This document shows positions 1-6,883 of a DNA stretch of 64,000 bases, piece after piece. Every line of letters begins with the position of its first letter. Positions within the stretch are counted from its first letter, which is position 1. The notes beneath the pieces are model-generated. The model did not search any database, was not told the origin of the DNA, and was given only the letters and a program-made list of their open reading frames with translations. The position numbers and the translations under genes are program-made. The stretch is from the NCBI GenBank assembly GCA_964235605.1, contig CAXSCR010000006.1, positions 73,193 to 137,192 of the forward strand. The letters are read 5' to 3'. The stretch comes from DATCRE01 sp964235605. Lineage in GTDB: Bacteria > Bacteroidota > Bacteroidia > Cytophagales > Cyclobacteriaceae.

Positions 1-1
1 T

Positions 2-121
2 TGGCCTAATGATTTTACCTTGGTATCCGGCACAAAGATTATTGTTAGAGCTCTATACTGGTATAAAAGAGGATATGAAATTTTGGAATCAGGAATGATC
101 ACGAGTAGTTATGAGTTTTAA
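2..121 (+). CDS. possible C-terminal fragment of a gene entering from the left
   Basis: Frame 2 is open from the window edge to a TAA at 119-121 (about 39 codons). A competing open frame starts at position 3 and stops at 96-98. Neither translation matches a family I recognise, so this is only a guess that a gene enters from the left. Confidence 0.2.
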   Translation, partial: WPNDFTLVSGTKIIVRALYWYKRGYEILESGMITSSYEF

Positions 122-173
122 TTATTTGCCAGCTTCTGCTCAGGACCAAACAAAACCTACATCTATTACAATT

Positions 174-205
174 AAAAGCCCGGTCAAATCAATGACCAGG
201 CTTTT
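174..205. terminator. bidirectional hairpin terminator after ssb
   Basis: AAAAGCC-C-GGTCA at 174-186 pairs with TGACC-A-GGCTTTT at 193-205 with one mismatch and a six-base loop. The flanking A and T runs would make it work in both directions. It lies 30 bp beyond the ssb stop codon, so it probably ends ssb transcription on the minus strand. Confidence 0.7.
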
Positions 206-235
206 AGAACGAAATCTTAGATAGAAACCAGTTAG

Positions 236-571
236 TTATTTACCACCTAACATTAACATATCATTGACACTGATTTCAGTTATGTAGCGCTTCTCTCCGC
301 TTGCGGTCTCATAGTCACGGTGTATGAGTCTGCCTTCGACAGCTACTTCATTTCCTTTCTTCAAGTACTTGGCTGCTACGTCGGCAAGGTCGCCCCATAT
401 TACAACGTTGTGCCATTGTGTTTCCTCTACCTTCTCTCCTTTTTGATTCTTATATGAATCGTTCGTAGCAATTGAAAATGTTGCTAGCTTTTTGCCGCTA
501 TCAAATGATTTAATTTCAGGATCTTTTCCCAGGCGACCGATAAGCTTTACACTGTTTCTTAAGTTTGACAT
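236..571 (-). CDS. ssb: single-stranded DNA-binding protein
   Basis: Binds single-stranded DNA during replication, repair and recombination. The 111 residues form one OB fold, opening MSNLRNSVKLIGRLGKDPEI and carrying the family signature ETQWHNVVIWGDLAD near residues 50-64. The protein ends right after the fold (MLMLGGK). It therefore lacks the flexible tail and acidic DDxIPF-like tip that recruits partner proteins in classical SSB. Short tail-less SSBs are common in Bacteroidota, so this may be a secondary copy. The ATG at 569-571 gives a normal N-terminus. The gene stands alone, diverges from the zinc-ribbon gene at 742, and is followed by a hairpin terminator. Confidence 0.95.
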   Translation of the reverse strand: MSNLRNSVKLIGRLGKDPEIKSFDSGKKLATFSIATNDSYKNQKGEKVEETQWHNVVIWGDLADVAAKYLKKGNEVAVEGRLIHRDYETASGEKRYITEISVNDMLMLGGK

Positions 572-689
572 AATAGTAAGGGTTAAAATTTTTATATATT
601 TTTTAATCAGACCGTTTCACCATTTTGGCTTTATCAGCGACTGACGATGCAAAGGTGCAAGCAGAAAAATGGGATATTCGTGTGATAAA

Positions 690-731
690 CGCTTACTTTC
701 GTTTATATTCGTTTGTAGCCGTTTGTAAACG
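690..731 (+). promoter_or_regulatory. four helically phased 10-bp direct repeats
   Basis: Four tandem 10-mers run without gaps: CGCTTACTTT (690-699), CGTTTATATT (700-709), CGTTTGTAGC (710-719), CGTTTGTAAA (720-729), then CGG. The last unit also forms a small palindrome CGTTTGTAAACG. The array ends 10 bp before the ATG at 742, so copies lie on one face of the helix at the expected promoter position. It looks like a multi-copy operator, but no binding protein is known. Confidence 0.45.
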
Positions 732-741
732 GAAAAAAGAT

Positions 742-1113
742 ATGCCTCCAATTCAAGATAAAACCTGCATAGAATGCAGCGCCACATTTAAAGGCCGGGT
801 AGACAAAAAGTTTTGCTCCGACCAGTGCCGTAGTTCATATAACAACCGTCTCAACAGTGACGAAACAAGTTATATGCGTAACGTCAATAACATTTTAAGA
901 AAAAACAGAAGGATATTGCTTGACCTAAACCCAGATGGAAAAAACAGGGTAAGTCGCGAGAAACTAAAAGGCAAAGGCTTTGACTTCCAACATTTCACCA
1001 GCACGTATACAACCAAAGAAGGCGCTCAGTACTTCTATTGCTACGAGCAAGGCTACCTACCCATTGAAAAAGATTCTTTTCTGCTCGTCGTTAAAAAAGA
1101 ATTCGCTTCTTAA
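742..1113 (+). CDS. small zinc-ribbon protein of unknown function
   Basis: About 123 residues. The N-terminus has a compact zinc-binding ribbon: KTCIECSATFKGRVDKKFCS followed by DQC, that is C-x2-C then C-x3-C near residues 8-30. The remainder is basic and helical, ending with an aromatic patch (YFYCYEQGYLPIEKDSFLLV). An upstream in-frame ATG at 625 exists. I prefer 742 because the intervening DNA consists of 10-bp repeats, whose period is out of step with codons, and because a purine-rich ribosome-binding stretch precedes 742. It diverges from ssb. A nucleic-acid role is plausible but not shown. Confidence 0.7.
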   Translation: MPPIQDKTCIECSATFKGRVDKKFCSDQCRSSYNNRLNSDETSYMRNVNNILRKNRRILLDLNPDGKNRVSREKLKGKGFDFQHFTSTYTTKEGAQYFYCYEQGYLPIEKDSFLLVVKKEFAS

Positions 1114-1116
1114 AAT

Positions 1117-1923
1117 CTAAATATCTGATTTTTCTAGCTTGAGGTAGCTCAAATAATTAAAAACAAAAATCCATACCAAAACAATAGCAACGGCCGTGAG
1201 ACTAACATAGTCCTGAATTTCCTGAAAAGCATACCGCGCAAAAGGCATTGCTATAAGATTACTTATGGACTGCATCGGGAAGAATTGGGTGACACTTTCT
1301 GAATAATGATTATTAAAATAAGCATCTAAGGGCGCTTCTATAATTCGCGAAAGCAAAAGTAAAATTATGGTTAGGCCAGAACGGTGTACAAACATGCCAA
1401 GCATTAAAGCAAAAGACAAGAAAGCAAATACCTCTAAAAAATACGCAGGGAAAAATTCGAGATCGGTAAAAACATAATTCCAGTCTACTTCAGGAGAATA
1501 AATAAAGCCCGTTACTAATCCAATTATGAAAACCATAATCACGCTCATTAGGCTCAACAGTAGATTGGTTAAAATCTTCGTTTGCAAAAACTCCCAACGG
1601 CTCATGCCATCTATAATATTTTGCCGCAGGGTGCGGTAAGTAAATTCGTTGGTAATTGAAATTACTACCATGATTGCCAATACTATTTTAAAGAATCCAC
1701 TTATATAAACAAGGTTCTGCCAGACATCAGGAAAATGATAAAGGGGAATACGATTTATATTAATTTTAGTACCAAACTCAGCTCCTTTACTTGCCAACCA
1801 TTTAAGAAACTCCATACCACTTGCCGTGGTAAAGGCTAACGTAAAAAAGTACAAACCACATACTATCCAAAAGGTACGGTAGTTAACAAGCTTTTTAAGA
1901 TCTATTTTAAGAAGGTGGAGCAT
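1117..1923 (-). CDS. ABC-2 type transporter permease
   Basis: Integral inner-membrane subunit of an ABC exporter, 268 residues with about six hydrophobic spans (near 18-35, 70-95, 110-135, 150-170, 175-195 and 235-258). The layout, with an N-terminal helix and a long periplasmic loop before the second span, and the amphipathic stretch TYRTLRQNIIDGMSRWEFL are typical of ABC-2 permeases. It lies 88 bp downstream of an ATP-binding subunit on the same strand, so the two form one exporter. The substrate is not evident; this class often exports lipids, antibiotics or peptides. It ends three bases from the convergent zinc-ribbon gene. Confidence 0.85.
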   Translation of the reverse strand: MLHLLKIDLKKLVNYRTFWIVCGLYFFTLAFTTASGMEFLKWLASKGAEFGTKININRIPLYHFPDVWQNLVYISGFFKIVLAIMVVISITNEFTYRTLRQNIIDGMSRWEFLQTKILTNLLLSLMSVIMVFIIGLVTGFIYSPEVDWNYVFTDLEFFPAYFLEVFAFLSFALMLGMFVHRSGLTIILLLLSRIIEAPLDAYFNNHYSESVTQFFPMQSISNLIAMPFARYAFQEIQDYVSLTAVAIVLVWIFVFNYLSYLKLEKSDI

Positions 1924-1950
1924 GGGGTTTCTGTTAAAATGAACGGGTTA

Positions 1951-1990
1951 TGAAGTTGAGGAACGAAATACGGGGACGAGGTAGGAATAC
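1951..1990. repeat. ACGAGG-type short-period spacer repeat
   Basis: The 88-bp gap between the two ABC genes contains GAGGAACGAAATACGGGGAC followed by GAGG and GTAGGAATACGG. This is the same degenerate GAACGA/GACGAGG wording found at 23536-23640, 24050-24160 and 35918-35962. Confidence 0.5.
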
Positions 1991-2011
1991 GGCTCATTCC
2001 TGATCTTTTAT

Positions 2012-2905
2012 CTATTTGTGATTTTGTAGTATTTCTAGGAATTGTTTTTCAAGGCTTTTCTTTATGGTAACTAGGTGAGAGGCCGTGATGTTTTTATCAA
2101 ATAAGAACTTGTTGAGGTCTGGTGTATGAAATCCTTCTCGTAAGGCCACTTCGTAGAAACCATTCTCACGACGTATAGAAGATGTTCCTTGAAAGCTTTG
2201 CAGTATTTCGTACAGTCCTTCAATGGCGGCATTTACTTCGACCAACTCTGTTCCTCTTCCTATATCATCAACCGGACCATAGTGAATGAGGTTGCCTTTC
2301 TTAAGTACGGCGAAATGCGTACATACTTTTTGAACTTCATCTAACAAGTGGCTCGCTAAAATAATAGTCTTGCCACTGGCTGCAATCTTCTTTATGATTT
2401 CTCTTATCTCTGCTATACCCATAGGGTCAAGTCCATTGGTGGGCTCATCCAGAATTAATACCGTTGGGTCATTTAATAATGCGGAAGCAATCGCCAGACG
2501 TTGTTTCATTCCTAGTGAATAGGTCTTGTACTTGTCATTTTTACGGTCATTCAGTTCTACTATTTTAAGTACATTCTCAATGTTACTTTTAGGACATTGT
2601 TTAATCATGGCATTAAGCTCAAGATTCTTTTGTCCGGTTAAGTAAGGATAGAATATAGGGTGTTCAAGCACGGCGCCAATTTTCTTCCTGATGTGATGAC
2701 TTGGCGCTTCACCAAACCAAGAGAACTCACCAGCTGTTGCATTTACTACACCCATCAACATACCTAAAGTTGTAGTTTTACCACTACCATTCGGGCCCAG
2801 CATGCCAAACACCTGACCTCGTTTTACTTCTAGATTAATGTTATTAACAGCGCAAAGCCGGCCGAAATTCTTGGTAAGATTTTTAATTGAAAGAACTGTT
2901 TCCAA
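2012..2905 (-). CDS. ABC transporter ATP-binding protein
   Basis: ATPase subunit partnering the permease at 1117-1923, 297 residues. Walker A is GPNGSGKTT near residues 38-46, the ABC signature YSLGMKQRLAIA near 129-140, and Walker B VLILDEPTNGLDP near 150-162, followed by the H-loop SHLLDEV. The C-terminal 80 residues are the extension usual in DrrA/CcmA-like exporters. The start codon is TTG (CAA on the plus strand at 2903-2905). No ATG gives a full Walker domain with a normal N-terminus. A -7 box lies 22 bp upstream, so the pair is probably transcribed separately from the sigma operon behind it. Confidence 0.93.
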   Translation of the reverse strand: METVLSIKNLTKNFGRLCAVNNINLEVKRGQVFGMLGPNGSGKTTTLGMLMGVVNATAGEFSWFGEAPSHHIRKKIGAVLEHPIFYPYLTGQKNLELNAMIKQCPKSNIENVLKIVELNDRKNDKYKTYSLGMKQRLAIASALLNDPTVLILDEPTNGLDPMGIAEIREIIKKIAASGKTIILASHLLDEVQKVCTHFAVLKKGNLIHYGPVDDIGRGTELVEVNAAIEGLYEILQSFQGTSSIRRENGFYEVALREGFHTPDLNKFLFDKNITASHLVTIKKSLEKQFLEILQNHK

Positions 2906-2926
2906 AGGGATTGAAGTTTACGCCAG

Positions 2927-2934
2927 CAAATATA
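2927..2934 (-). promoter_or_regulatory. candidate Bacteroidota -7 box for the ABC operon
   Basis: Reads TATATTTG on the minus strand, an exact match to TAnnTTTG, 22 bp from the TTG start at 2905. No convincing -33 TTG is visible. Confidence 0.4.
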
Positions 2935-2974
2935 AAACGAATCTAAAACTATAGCGCTTTTAATATTTCACAAC

Positions 2975-3469
2975 CTATTTATGACCATTTGCAAACTCCT
3001 TTATACGGCTGCCAATTTCTGTATTCGCATCTATCGTGCTGTACAGTTTAGTTATTTTATCTAATGAAATTTTGCCAACAATATCCAAAACAAAAAGACT
3101 TGAAGAGTCATTCACCAACACCAGCATACCTTTATCTTTCATGTAAATATCAAAACTCTTACCCTCATGGCGGCTCGTCATCACCTCTTCAAAAGCTTCA
3201 GATTTATAATCCGCGATTATCTTTTTATAGTCACCAGTACCAAAGTTCTTTGATTTGTCTATCCTTAACAATTTCATCTTTTCAATGTCTTTGATTAACT
3301 CATCAAAATTCTTGTCATCGGTCTGGTTGAGCATCTTCAACGTATTCTTATAGAAAAAGAAAACGGTAGCATCGCTAAATCTTTTGTTCAATGCTTCTGT
3401 CGTTTTGCTTTGTGCAAAGGAGGCGGCGCTAATAAAAATGAAGAGTAAGAAGAGTTTTAGTAATTTCAT
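2975..3469 (-). CDS. DUF4252 domain-containing secreted protein
   Basis: 164 residues with a clear signal peptide (MKLLKLFLLFIFISAASFAQ, cleavage after AQ). The mature part matches the DUF4252 pattern: a short helix with K and F, the phrase KMLNQTDDKNFDELIKDIEK, the strand LRIDKSKNF, a DYKKIIADYKS helix, then the hinge YEEVMTSRHEGKSFDIYMKD-like segment. It is the last gene of a four-gene minus-strand cluster (ECF sigma, anti-sigma-like, DUF4252, DUF4252) and a diverged paralogue of its upstream neighbour. The biochemical role of DUF4252 is unknown; the genes usually sit beside ECF sigma factors in this phylum. Confidence 0.75.
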   Translation of the reverse strand: MKLLKLFLLFIFISAASFAQSKTTEALNKRFSDATVFFFYKNTLKMLNQTDDKNFDELIKDIEKMKLLRIDKSKNFGTGDYKKIIADYKSEAFEEVMTSRHEGKSFDIYMKDKGMLVLVNDSSSLFVLDIVGKISLDKITKLYSTIDANTEIGSRIKEFANGHK

Positions 3470-3502
3470 GATGTTGTTTTTAACGATATATCAATTAACA
3501 AA

Positions 3503-4051
3503 CTACTTAGAGAATTTTTGCTTTTCTTCCTGCTTTTCGCCTTTATTCATTTTTTCAAGGTGCTCCAATCCGCTTACATTCATCTTCTTCCCAATACGTG
3601 ATACTTGTTTTAGATCTATTTCTCCATAGAGACTCATCACCATAAATTGCGTAGTTCCACCAAGTATCATCAACAATTCAGAGATCTTACCACCACTTTC
3701 CTTGATAAGAAATTTCATATCTTTATCCTTATCACGAAACGACATGAGTTCTTCATAATCTTTCATGGGAATTAATTTGAAAGCTTCTTTATAAAGATCA
3801 CGAGAAAAGCGTGCATCCTCCTTGGATAAAATGCGAAGTCCTTTCAATTTACTAATTGCTTCTAACACCTCTTTATCTTCTGCTGTTTCCGCATCCATAT
3901 TTGTAAACAAGGCAAACATCTTACTCGATACCGTTACCTGACTGAACGACTCATCGCTCTGATACTTGCTGAAGAATTTAGAGATAGCATCTTGAGCATA
4001 CGCACCATTCACTGCCACCATCACCATTGCTGCTATAATTATTTTTTTCAT
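3503..4051 (-). CDS. DUF4252 domain-containing secreted protein
   Basis: About 182 residues starting MKKIIIAAMVMVAVNGAYAQ, a classical signal peptide. An ATG 14 codons earlier (4093) would place charged residues ahead of the signal, so 4051 is preferred. The mature protein has the DUF4252 order: KFFSKYQSDESFSQVTVSSK, a central helix pair, LKGLRILSKEDA, and a terminal LSRIGKKMNVSGLEHLEKMN helix. The C-terminus is rich in K, E and Q. It lies between the anti-sigma-like gene and a second DUF4252 gene, 33 bp from the latter. Function unknown; a sensor or effector of the sigma system is an inference from position. Confidence 0.78.
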   Translation of the reverse strand: MKKIIIAAMVMVAVNGAYAQDAISKFFSKYQSDESFSQVTVSSKMFALFTNMDAETAEDKEVLEAISKLKGLRILSKEDARFSRDLYKEAFKLIPMKDYEELMSFRDKDKDMKFLIKESGGKISELLMILGGTTQFMVMSLYGEIDLKQVSRIGKKMNVSGLEHLEKMNKGEKQEEKQKFSK

Positions 4052-4126
4052 TCTTTCTTTTTTTAAATTTTTACAATAAAACCTTCTAGTCACTGGCTTT
4101 AGTCAGCAACTTTTAAATGTTGAATC

Positions 4127-4636
4127 TTAAAGCTTTGTTTCCTTTTCTTTTCTGCTAATCTCCTGCTGCGCTTCGTTGAAGAGATTAATTTTCTTCGCTT
4201 GCTGTTCAGCTGTACCAAAACTTTTCGAAATCATCAGTAATGCCTTTTTCGTTTCTTCAAATGCCAACTTGGGGTCGTCATACGTATCAACCATTTCTTG
4301 TGGTGTAGTTTTACGAATCTCGGTTCTAACAAACCACACCGCTACAAACAGAACTGATATACCTGCCGCAATGCGCATCGATTTATAGAATAGACTTACC
4401 GTCTTACTCCGCTTAGCAGTAGCCTGCTGAACAACGTTTTTATCAAACGTTATATCACTTAATGATTTTGACTTCTCCATTTCGAAGTATTGAAACAAAC
4501 TTGCCGTTTCTTTCAATTGATCAGGAACCTGTGCTGTCTTAAAGTAGGCACGCAGCGCTTGCTCCTCCTCAAGAGACGTTTCGCAGTTCCAATACTTGCT
4601 CAGTAATTCTTCTATCTTTTTAGAGTCCATAAGCAT
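4127..4636 (-). CDS. membrane-anchored anti-sigma-like protein
   Basis: 169 residues: a cytoplasmic N-terminal helical region (KKIEELLSKYWNCETSLEEE, a usual anti-sigma opening in Bacteroidota), one membrane span near residues 88-104 (IAAGISVLFVAVWFV), and a short periplasmic part with a KETAS/EEQALRAYF-type zinc-free anti-sigma pattern before it. The ATG (4634-4636) lies inside the end of the sigma gene, a 17-bp overlap that implies translational coupling. A second ATG at 4630 is possible. No FecR domain is present. The assignment as anti-sigma factor rests on gene order and topology rather than on a catalytic motif. Confidence 0.7.
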   Translation of the reverse strand: MLMDSKKIEELLSKYWNCETSLEEEQALRAYFKTAQVPDQLKETASLFQYFEMEKSKSLSDITFDKNVVQQATAKRSKTVSLFYKSMRIAAGISVLFVAVWFVRTEIRKTTPQEMVDTYDDPKLAFEETKKALLMISKSFGTAEQQAKKINLFNEAQQEISRKEKETKL

Positions 4637-5132
4637 TGATCCTCATCAGTTTTTCACGTACTGTGGTTCTGGCTCTGAACAAATTCACTTTAACTTGGTT
4701 CATATCCAATTCAAGAATTTCACATATCTCATTGTAACTATAGCCTTCAATATCACGAAGGTGAATAATCTGTCTTTGCTTTTCAGGCAAAGCGGCAATC
4801 ATGCTGTTGATACTTTGCATACTTTCATCAAGCTCAGTAGATTCATGCGGTGTTAAGTTGTTTTCACGTATATCAAATACTTCATCAAGTGATTGCATCT
4901 GCCTACGTGTCAAGGAGCGAATGCGGTCTAGTGAAAGATTTTTAGTGATGCGCATACACCAAGCCTCCCAATTCTGCACTTCATTCATTTGTTCACGGCC
5001 ATTCCAAACTCTGATGAACACCTCCTGCACCACATCTTTGGCTTCGTCTTCGTTACCCAAAAATCTGAGTGCGAAGCGGTAAAGCTTGTTTTTGGCTGGC
5101 ATTACCCGGTTTTGAAAAGCTTCTAGGTTCAT
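4620..5132 (-). CDS. ECF RNA polymerase sigma factor
   Basis: 170 residues with region 2 (LYRFALRFLGNEDEAKDVVQ, then EVFIRVW) and region 4 (LPEKQRQIIHLRDIEGYSYN, then EICEILELDMNQVKVNLFRA) separated by a short linker. That is the complete ECF layout without region 3 or extra domains. It would direct RNA polymerase to a small regulon, probably including its own operon. It is the first gene of the cluster with the anti-sigma-like gene and two DUF4252 genes. A TACTTTTG -7 box lies about 46 bp upstream. The spacer beyond it is unusually long and structured. Confidence 0.93.
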   Translation of the reverse strand: MNLEAFQNRVMPAKNKLYRFALRFLGNEDEAKDVVQEVFIRVWNGREQMNEVQNWEAWCMRITKNLSLDRIRSLTRRQMQSLDEVFDIRENNLTPHESTELDESMQSINSMIAALPEKQRQIIHLRDIEGYSYNEICEILELDMNQVKVNLFRARTTVREKLMRINAYGL

Positions 5133-5177
5133 TTGTTACGTTTCAGAGGCAAGACGGCGTGACTAATAGATATGTTA

Positions 5178-5185
5178 CAAAAGTA
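5178..5185 (-). promoter_or_regulatory. candidate -7 box for the ECF sigma operon
   Basis: TACTTTTG on the minus strand, an exact TAnnTTTG match about 46 bp upstream of the sigma-factor ATG. It suggests housekeeping transcription of the operon. No clear -33 element is seen. Confidence 0.4.
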
Positions 5186-5202
5186 ATTTTAATTTTTCTA
5201 TT

Positions 5203-5298
5203 GGGCGGCTTTTCGGGCTATACGTTACAAGTCCTCGCCCTCACACCCACATCCCACGCAGGCTGTGGGCTTTTCACTGCTATCCCGGCCGCAGTTCC
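5203..5298. repeat. GC-rich dispersed-repeat-like segment
   Basis: A GC-rich block in otherwise AT-rich DNA containing CGGGCTATACG, CAAGTCCTCGCCC, GGCTGTGGGCTTTTCACTGC and TATCCC. From memory, very similar wording (gggctttccgct...agtcc...gggcttttcactgctatccc) recurs between genes in many Bacteroidota genomes. Only one copy is in this window, so the repeat status cannot be confirmed here. CCCACA and TGTGGG inside it can pair. Confidence 0.4.
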
Positions 5299-5397
5299 GT
5301 CATAATCATTATGAACTTCACCGGTATCGATATTTTATAAAACGTCGACTTTGATAAGTAGTTCTCTATCAGCTGCGCCTTTGTTTGGTTCATCGAT

Positions 5398-5447
5398 AAT
5401 GCGCGAACACGCATGGATATTTTATGGTAAAATTGCAGACGCGCATT
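5398..5447. repeat. inverted repeat 1 of a three-member cluster
   Basis: AATGCGCG (5398-5405) and CGCGCATT (5440-5447) are perfect complements enclosing 34 bases. The right arm ends three bases before the 46-bp palindrome that follows. Confidence 0.55.
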
Positions 5448-5450
5448 TTA

Positions 5451-5496
5451 ACCCTGATGATCTGTTGTGGCACGTGCCACAACAGATCATCAGGGT
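5451..5496. repeat. perfect 46-bp palindrome
   Basis: Bases 5451-5473 are the exact reverse complement of 5474-5496, with no loop and CACGTG at the centre. The flanking bases do not extend the symmetry. The stem is mixed in composition and is not followed by a T-run, so it does not look like a normal terminator. It lies in a 686-bp gene-free stretch between two divergent genes. Confidence 0.9.
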
Positions 5497-5504
5497 ATTT
5501 ATTG

Positions 5505-5546
5505 CTAAATTATGATCATGGCGTTGACGCCATGATCATAATTTAG
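5505..5546. repeat. perfect inverted repeat, 20-bp arms and 2-bp centre
   Basis: The arm CTAAATTATGATCATGGCGT (5505-5524) and its exact complement (5527-5546) flank TG. It starts eight bases after the 46-bp palindrome. The two share only a GATC-containing core, so they are different sequences rather than copies. Confidence 0.9.
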
Positions 5547-5818
5547 TGTTTAAGCGCGGCCTACACTTTTGCAGGAGGTGATCATCATTACTTCCGCGCC
5601 ATATCTCCACTTTAGACTGGAACCGGATATCCATATACTTTTTAACCTGCAGACAGTGTCTTTGCACTGATGAGAGTTACTCTATAAAATAAAAACAGAT
5701 TAGCACTGCGATTAAACGAAGCAAGCACATGAAATTTAAAGACGAATAACTAAACTTTAGGAATTTTTGTTGTCTCTGCAGTGCAACTAAAATGTAAACT
5801 AAGAGATTATAACAGTTC

Positions 5819-6220
5819 ATGGAACAGGATAACATAATCGTATTAAGGCAATTCCAAAATTCTATTGAAGCTAATCTGGCAAAGACAAAACTAGATGCTT
5901 ATGGTATTCCATGCTTTCTTACTGAAGAAAACCTTGCTAACCTTTATCCAGGACAAAACTTCATGGTCTTCTCCATTCGTCTTCATCTATTTGCAAACGA
6001 CCACGACAGAGCGCAGCAAATTTTAAATGAGGGAAACCTTACCCTGAATAATGATGCAACAACAAAATGCCCCAATTGTCTATCTAATAAAATAGCTCGC
6101 GACTTCCCGAAAAAACTAAGTCAACGGTTACCCTCATTTTTACTTTTCTTCGGCATATTCTTTCCGCGGCATAAAGTATATCATTGCTTGGAGTGCGGTC
6201 ATGAATTTGATGTACATTAA
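5819..6220 (+). CDS. DUF2007 and zinc-ribbon protein
   Basis: 133 residues. The first 70 match the DUF2007 putative signal-transducing domain, a small ferredoxin-like fold: IIVLRQFQNSIEANLAKTKL, then DAYGIPCFLTEEN and a final helix DHDRAQQILNE. The second half has CPNCLS near residue 81 and CLECGHEF near residue 126, a split zinc ribbon with a hydrophobic stretch (SFLLFFGIFF) between the pairs. No enzyme motif is visible. The ATG at 5819 is the only start that keeps the whole domain. It follows the palindrome-rich spacer; its promoter is not obvious. Confidence 0.8.
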   Translation: MEQDNIIVLRQFQNSIEANLAKTKLDAYGIPCFLTEENLANLYPGQNFMVFSIRLHLFANDHDRAQQILNEGNLTLNNDATTKCPNCLSNKIARDFPKKLSQRLPSFLLFFGIFFPRHKVYHCLECGHEFDVH

Positions 6221-6285
6221 CAGCAAGTTAATTCATGAAAGATTTTTACAGAACAGTATAATAAGTTTTTGTATTTGATCTTTGC

Positions 6286-6301
6286 CTGATTAATTTGGGC
6301 A
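6286..6301 (+). promoter_or_regulatory. 16-bp element shared with another gene start
   Basis: CTGATTAATTTGGGCA lies 15 bp upstream of the ATG at 6317. The identical 16-mer occurs in the equivalent orientation 17 bp upstream of the gene starting at 9184. It contains TTAATTTG, one base from the TAnnTTTG box. Confidence 0.35.
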
Positions 6302-6316
6302 ATCAATTTAAAACGC

Positions 6317-6853
6317 ATGACTGACACAAAAACTATTATAGGTGTTATGGGCCCCGGCGAAGGCGCCTCTCCTGAGGAAAACATTATGGCGTTTGACCTA
6401 GGCCGTGCCATTGCCATGGAGGGTTGGGTCACATTGACTGGTGGCCGTAGCTTTGGAATAATGGACGCGGCCATGAAAGGAGCGCGCGAAGTTGATGGCC
6501 TTACCATAGGTATAATACCAACAGAGACTGAGAAAGGCGCATCTGAAAATGCCCAAATAAAAATAGTGACAGGAATGAATAGCGGAAGAAACTATATAAG
6601 TGTTCTTTCTAGTCATGTTGTGGTAGTTTTAGGAATGGCCGCTGGCACAGCGTCTGAAGTAGCACTTGCTATAAAAGCAAATAAAAAGGTTATCCTTCTT
6701 AACCAAGATGAAATAACAATTCGCTTTTTCAAAAATATTGGTACTTACAAAGTATTGGTTACAAAAACTGTTGACGAAACAATTACTCAGATTAAAGAAT
6801 ACTTAGCGGTACACAAGCGTAGCGAGCCTAATCCCAACGTGTTTAGTAAATAA
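6317..6853 (+). CDS. TIGR00725 family (LOG-like Rossmann) protein
   Basis: 178 residues forming a single Rossmann-like fold. The opening IIGVMGPGEGASPEENIMAF gives the dinucleotide-type loop, followed by GWVTLTGGRSFGIMDAAMKG, the phrase GLTIGIIP, and VVVVLGMAAGTASEVALAI. The last replaces the PGGxGTxxE motif of true LOG cytokinin-activating hydrolases. That divergence puts it in the TIGR00725/YvdD-like branch of unknown activity rather than among proven phosphoribohydrolases. It may bind nucleotides. Soluble and cytoplasmic, it is a single gene convergent with the OmpA-family gene downstream. Confidence 0.85.
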   Translation: MTDTKTIIGVMGPGEGASPEENIMAFDLGRAIAMEGWVTLTGGRSFGIMDAAMKGAREVDGLTIGIIPTETEKGASENAQIKIVTGMNSGRNYISVLSSHVVVVLGMAAGTASEVALAIKANKKVILLNQDEITIRFFKNIGTYKVLVTKTVDETITQIKEYLAVHKRSEPNPNVFSK

Positions 6854-6883
6854 CGATATCTCTTGGTGAAGAAATGGTGACAC

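Noticed and set aside
5069..5305. 78-codon plus-strand frame over the sigma-factor promoter
   Set aside because: It overlaps the start of a clear sigma gene and a GC-rich repeat block; no protein-like pattern.
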